Assembly (NCBI GenBank): GCA_015486685.1
Contig: WFRC01000076.1
Coordinates: 1 to 6,387, forward strand
Reading direction: 5' to 3'
DNA length: 6,387 bases
DNA from: Caldifarciminota bacterium
GTDB taxonomy: Bacteria; Hydrothermota; UBA3072; WFRC01
In this document: positions 3,789 to 6,387 of the stretch, piece by piece
Layout of the letters: the number at the start of each line of letters is the position of its first letter
Numbering within the stretch: position 1 is the stretch's first letter
The notes under the pieces: model-generated
The model's input: the letters and a program-made list of their open reading frames with translations, nothing else
Databases searched by the model: none
What the model was told of the DNA's origin: nothing
Made by a program: the position numbers and the translations under genes

Positions 3789-5813
3789 ATGAAAAAAGTT
3801 ATAATTATTTTATGGTTTTTTACAATTGAACTTTTTGCAACATATACAGCAGATTTTGAGGTATATTCAGGATATGACGCTTCATCCTCGACGGGAATTG
3901 TAGATACAATGCCTGTATTTGAACTTCAAAGTTCTGATAATACCTACTATCAGGTGCTAAATCCCTGGCCCGAATCCACTGCATATAATGAGGCAAAATA
4001 TGTTGAATTTCAGTTCAATCCTCAAATCCCATCCACTACAACAATAGATTCATTCAGGATAATAAATGAGTACGGAGTAGGCCAGGTGCCAACAGGAATG
4101 AATGCAAAATTAGAAGTATATAAAGCGAGCACGGGGGATTGGGCAGATTATTCCTTGAGTACACCTGATTCAGCAAATACGGATACTGTTGACACCATTA
4201 ATATTGATACACTGATTAGTACGCCACAGGATGCAAATGTCATAAAAATTAGATTTTTGTCTTATGCGACAGACACTATCACTTACTATACACTCCACGA
4301 CAACCTTACTCTTAAGATATTCACACCATCTTCTCTTTATATATACACCCCTTATGGTGGAGATGATGAAACAGATACGCTCCAGAATCTCTTTGCAGAA
4401 AATCAATTAAGGATAAGTGATAATATAGGTTATGGAACAAAATTCTGGCCCCAACAGACAGATTATGATGAGACAAGATATGTGGAATTTGTATTTAAGC
4501 CCAATGTGCCACTAAATAGAACAGTTACCCAGACCAGCATCATTAATGAGTGGAGGCCTAATCATATAGTGGATTCCACCTACGCAAAATTAGAGGTATA
4601 TAAAAACAGCACCGGGGAGTGGGGAAATTATTCTTTGTCTGTTCCAACACATGCTGGTGTTGATACAACAGATACAATAGATTTATCATCTTTTATAAAT
4701 ACTGCCTCTGATGTAGATAGTATTAGGATAAAATTCCTTGCATATACGAAACTTAAGGGGACAGATAATAAGTTTAAATCATTTCACGACTTAATTACAT
4801 TATCTGCAACATATTCCACAATAACAAGTGTTAGTGCCACTTCACTCGCTCCTGACTCAGCCGCTCCAGGAGATACAAATATTGCAATGGAAGAACTTAC
4901 ACTTTCCACAGATGTAGGTTGGGCATTTCTGGATTCTGTCACAATAGAAAACAGAACAACAGATGGAACAGTGAATTATGCTGATATCTCTCTGGCAAAG
5001 TTTTTCAAAGAGACGAATGGAACTCTCGGTTTTCAGACAACAGATTCCCTGATAAGTTCGGATTCACTTACTGATGATGGTTCAGGTGGAACAGTTACCT
5101 TACCTGTTGGTGATACAATTTACACTGCAGGTAGGATATTCTATATTGTGTATGATATATCCACCACTGCAACGGTTGGTAATTATGTAGGTGTAAAACT
5201 TGCAGACAGCACCTATTTAAATATTCTAAGTCCTGATATTGCCTCAAATGCAAATTTTCCTGTCCAATCCAATGGAACGCTTATAGATGCCCCATCTACT
5301 GCAATTGAACTTTCCAACTTTACAGGTCTAACAGGTTATGGATATATCAGATTATTCTGGAGTGGTGGAGGAGTTAATAGGTGGGAAATCTGGAGAAGGA
5401 GTGAGGATGTAGGAAGGTATTCTATAATAGCCTCTATGTCTGGAAATGATTGGAAAAATTACTCTTATACAGATAGGGATGTAGTCCCATTCAAGGTTTA
5501 TCACTATTTATTAAAAGGTGGAAGTAGTGAAGATTCAATATCCCTGATGCTTATCCCTTTGAAGAATATATTCTCTGTTTCTCCCACTGTATCTGCCAAA
5601 GGTATAAAAATTACATATAGCATTTCAGAACCTACATCTGTATCTCTCAGGATTATAGATATAGGAGGCAGAACTGTCTCAAATGTCTACGAAGGACAGC
5701 AGTTCCCGGGTATTCATTTTATAAATTATCAGAAGAATATAAAATCAGGTGTTTATTTCATTATTCTAAAAAGGGGAAAAGAAATGGAAACGAAAAAAAT
5801 TATTAGATTATAG
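3789..5813 (+). CDS. Secreted beta-rich repeat protein with C-terminal T9SS/FlgD-like module
   Basis: A 674-aa exported protein. A signal peptide (MKKVIIILWFFTIELFA, probable cleavage after A17) is followed by two similar modules (about 26-177 and 189-340). They share (N/D)E-x-x-YVEF, IINE, KLEVYK-x-STG-(D/E)W, YSLS-x-P and a closing HD-x-(L/I)TL. A third Ig-like domain follows (about 345-500, ending with TAGRIFYIVYDIS). Next comes a fibronectin-III-like stretch (about 503-590, with EIWRRSE and YSYTDRDV), then a C-terminal module (593-674: ITYSISEPTSVSLRIIDIGGR, GVYFIILKRG, KKIIRL). The last resembles the FlgD Ig-like/type IX secretion sorting domains of FCB bacteria, so surface display or release is likely. 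I see no catalytic motif and no cysteine in the mature chain. The frame is open back to TTG 3729 and ATG 3765, but both precede the predicted sigma-54 transcript start, so ATG 3789 is preferred. Ligand and role are unknown. Confidence 0.85.
   Translation: MKKVIIILWFFTIELFATYTADFEVYSGYDASSSTGIVDTMPVFELQSSDNTYYQVLNPWPESTAYNEAKYVEFQFNPQIPSTTTIDSFRIINEYGVGQVPTGMNAKLEVYKASTGDWADYSLSTPDSANTDTVDTINIDTLISTPQDANVIKIRFLSYATDTITYYTLHDNLTLKIFTPSSLYIYTPYGGDDETDTLQNLFAENQLRISDNIGYGTKFWPQQTDYDETRYVEFVFKPNVPLNRTVTQTSIINEWRPNHIVDSTYAKLEVYKNSTGEWGNYSLSVPTHAGVDTTDTIDLSSFINTASDVDSIRIKFLAYTKLKGTDNKFKSFHDLITLSATYSTITSVSATSLAPDSAAPGDTNIAMEELTLSTDVGWAFLDSVTIENRTTDGTVNYADISLAKFFKETNGTLGFQTTDSLISSDSLTDDGSGGTVTLPVGDTIYTAGRIFYIVYDISTTATVGNYVGVKLADSTYLNILSPDIASNANFPVQSNGTLIDAPSTAIELSNFTGLTGYGYIRLFWSGGGVNRWEIWRRSEDVGRYSIIASMSGNDWKNYSYTDRDVVPFKVYHYLLKGGSSEDSISLMLIPLKNIFSVSPTVSAKGIKITYSISEPTSVSLRIIDIGGRTVSNVYEGQQFPGIHFINYQKNIKSGVYFIILKRGKEMETKKIIRL
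3864..4319 (+). repeat. Intragenic module A of the secreted protein
   Basis: This is the first of two homologous coding modules; the counterpart is at 4353-4808. Landmark positions fall exactly 480 bases (160 codons) apart, for example GCAAAATTAGA at 4104 and at 4584. Nucleotide similarity is still visible around the KLEVYK and STG-(D/E)W codons, while most other positions have diverged. This points to an old tandem duplication within the gene. Confidence 0.65.
4353..4808 (+). repeat. Intragenic module B of the secreted protein
   Basis: Second homologous module. Compared with module A it carries a few extra residues near the end (around KLKGTDNKFKS), before the shared HD-x-(L/I)TL ending. 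Its first part, ISDN...FWP, aligns with SSDN...PWP of module A. Confidence 0.65.
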
Positions 5814-5827
5814 GGGAATATGGAATA

Positions 5828-5929
5828 TGGGGACGGTGCTAATTTATTTTAGTCAATAGCTAAAATGTAGTTTTTTTATCCTCCTTCTGTTTTTTCGCTT
5901 TTAATGGACTAAGGAGTAGAAAACCGTCC
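5828..5929 (+). repeat. Folded REP-like segment bounded by GGACGGT / ACCGTCC
   Basis: GGACGGT (5831-5837) and ACCGTCC (5923-5929) are a perfect 7-bp inverted repeat enclosing two inner stems: ATTTTAG/CTAAAAT (5846-5866) and CTCCTT (5881-5886) with AAGGAG (5911-5916). The segment begins with TGGGGACGGTGCT (5828-5840), the inverted match of the motif at 1168-1180. The overall form resembles a small REP-like or miniature element. No protein is encoded. Confidence 0.4.
5846..5877 (+). terminator. Possible weak rho-independent terminator after the secreted protein gene
   Basis: ATTTTAG (5846-5852), a 7-base loop and CTAAAAT (5860-5866) are followed, after four bases, by seven Ts (5871-5877). It lies 33 bases after the stop codon, a suitable place. 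The stem has only two G-C pairs and the T-run is offset, so termination would be weak. Confidence 0.35.
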
Positions 5930-5961
5930 TTTTATATTGCTGAAAATGATTGCTAAAAATC

Positions 5962-6071
5962 TGTTGAGAGTCTGTCCGAGAATAGGCATTTTTACAGAAT
6001 TGACATTTATAAGTCCTTCATTTTCAATGAGCAAAATTTTATTTTTTTAATTCTCGGACAAACTCTTGACA
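5962..6071. repeat. 110-bp inverted-repeat element with GTCCGAGAAT arms
   Basis: The left arm (5962-5983) and the reverse complement of the right arm (6050-6071) agree at 19 of 22 bases; the inner ten, GTCCGAGAAT / ATTCTCGGAC, are perfect. The 66-base interior is AT-rich and non-coding. The arrangement fits a MITE-like insertion or a large stem-loop. The right arm ends in TTGACA, which serves as the -35 box of the next gene's promoter. I did not identify a clear target-site duplication. Confidence 0.55.
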
Positions 6072-6094
6072 ATAGATGAAAATTTTCTTATTCT
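6066..6094 (+). promoter_or_regulatory. Sigma-70-type promoter of the PIG-L gene
   Basis: TTGACA (6066-6071), 17 bp, then TATTCT (6089-6094, four of six consensus bases). The predicted start is near 6101, on the GTG start codon itself, and no Shine-Dalgarno site is present, so a leaderless message is expected. The -35 box belongs to the right arm of the inverted-repeat element. Confidence 0.5.
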
Positions 6095-6100
6095 CTGAAT

Positions 6101-6387
6101 GTGAATAAAAAAAAACTCAAAATAACAATAATTATCATTTCTATCCTCTTGATAATAGGTTATATAAACGGCAAAAGGATTGTTTCATTCATTATGTATA
6201 ATTTCTACCACCTTAAATCTTTTAGTGCATCTATTCAGGGAAAACGGGTTTTGATTGTAGCACCCCATCCTGATGATGAGGCAATTTCTTCTGGTGGGTT
6301 AATCCAGAGGATTAAAAAAGAGGGGGGCGAGGTATATGTTTTGTATCTTACCTATGGAGACCATAATGAGGTTGCATTTATGCTTGA
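6101..6387 (+). CDS. PIG-L/LmbE-family deacetylase, membrane-anchored, partial at the window end
   Basis: The first 95 residues of a PIG-L (LmbE-like) metal-dependent deacetylase are visible; the rest lies beyond the window. After KKKLK comes one hydrophobic segment (about residues 8-21, ITIIIISILLIIGY), a signal anchor or signal peptide, so the catalytic part probably works outside the cytoplasmic membrane. The family core follows: RVLIVAPHPDDEAISSGG (49-66), with the AHPDDE-type motif HPDDE (56-60) giving metal ligands H56 and D59 and the likely base D58. Then come G-x-V-YVLYLTYGDHNE (76-90). The third metal ligand (HxxH/HxDH region) is not visible. Members remove N-acetyl groups from amino sugars, mycothiol precursors or related glycans; the substrate here is unknown. 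GTG 6101 is the only suitable start: an in-frame stop lies at 6077-6079, and the next ATG would delete the membrane segment. Confidence 0.85.
   Translation, partial: MNKKKLKITIIIISILLIIGYINGKRIVSFIMYNFYHLKSFSASIQGKRVLIVAPHPDDEAISSGGLIQRIKKEGGEVYVLYLTYGDHNEVAFML

Noticed and set aside
4170..4406. 78-aa minus-strand open frame
   Set aside because: It is antisense to the duplicated modules of the secreted protein and has no recognisable feature.
6000..6028. Second promoter inside the inverted-repeat element (TTGACA at 6000)
   Set aside because: The best -10 at correct spacing is TTCAAT, a poor match, and no gene start follows at a suitable distance.

Overview
The window is AT-rich, by eye well over 60% A+T outside the repeats. 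It carries Shine-Dalgarno sites, near-consensus sigma-70 promoters, one sigma-54 promoter, and a secreted protein ending in a Por/T9SS- or FlgD-like C-terminal module. This fits a Gram-negative bacterium of the FCB kind, possibly an uncultured candidate-phylum lineage such as WOR-3. That placement is inference from style and family content, not proof. I see no rRNA, tRNA or CRISPR array.

Layout. Positions 1-60 hold the leader of a gene that runs leftwards out of the window: promoter and ribosome binding site on the minus strand, coding part outside. Positions 60-770 are a repeat field. It holds several dispersed palindromic elements of the GTCATTGCGA / GTCATTCTGAG types and two identical 39-bp elements that carry a G-quadruplex motif. 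Positions 770-1206 hold no convincing gene. From 1207 come a 4 x 7 bp tandem array and two similar tandem promoters. These lead into a two-gene toxin-antitoxin-like operon: a DUF6922-type 85-aa protein and an AbiEii/AbiGii-type nucleotidyltransferase.

Next, from its own sigma-70 promoter, comes an NtrC-family sigma-54 activator. Its receiver domain has lost the phospho-acceptor Asp, the Thr/Ser and the Lys. Directly downstream is a compact regulatory region: a 20-bp dyad spanning the activator's stop codon (possible enhancer site), a full match to the IHF consensus, and a near-perfect -24/-12 promoter (TGGTATGAAAATTGCA). The promoter is placed so that transcription should begin about 2 bases before the ATG of a 674-aa secreted beta-rich protein. 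The best reading is a self-contained circuit in which an activator not controlled by classical phosphorylation drives export of one surface or secreted protein.

After that gene comes an intergenic stretch with a possible weak terminator, a folded REP-like segment and a 110-bp inverted-repeat element. The right arm of that element supplies the -35 box for the last gene, a membrane-anchored PIG-L/LmbE-type deacetylase cut off by the window end. Three of the five protein starts (activator, secreted protein, deacetylase) look leaderless, with the predicted transcription start at or within a few bases of the start codon.
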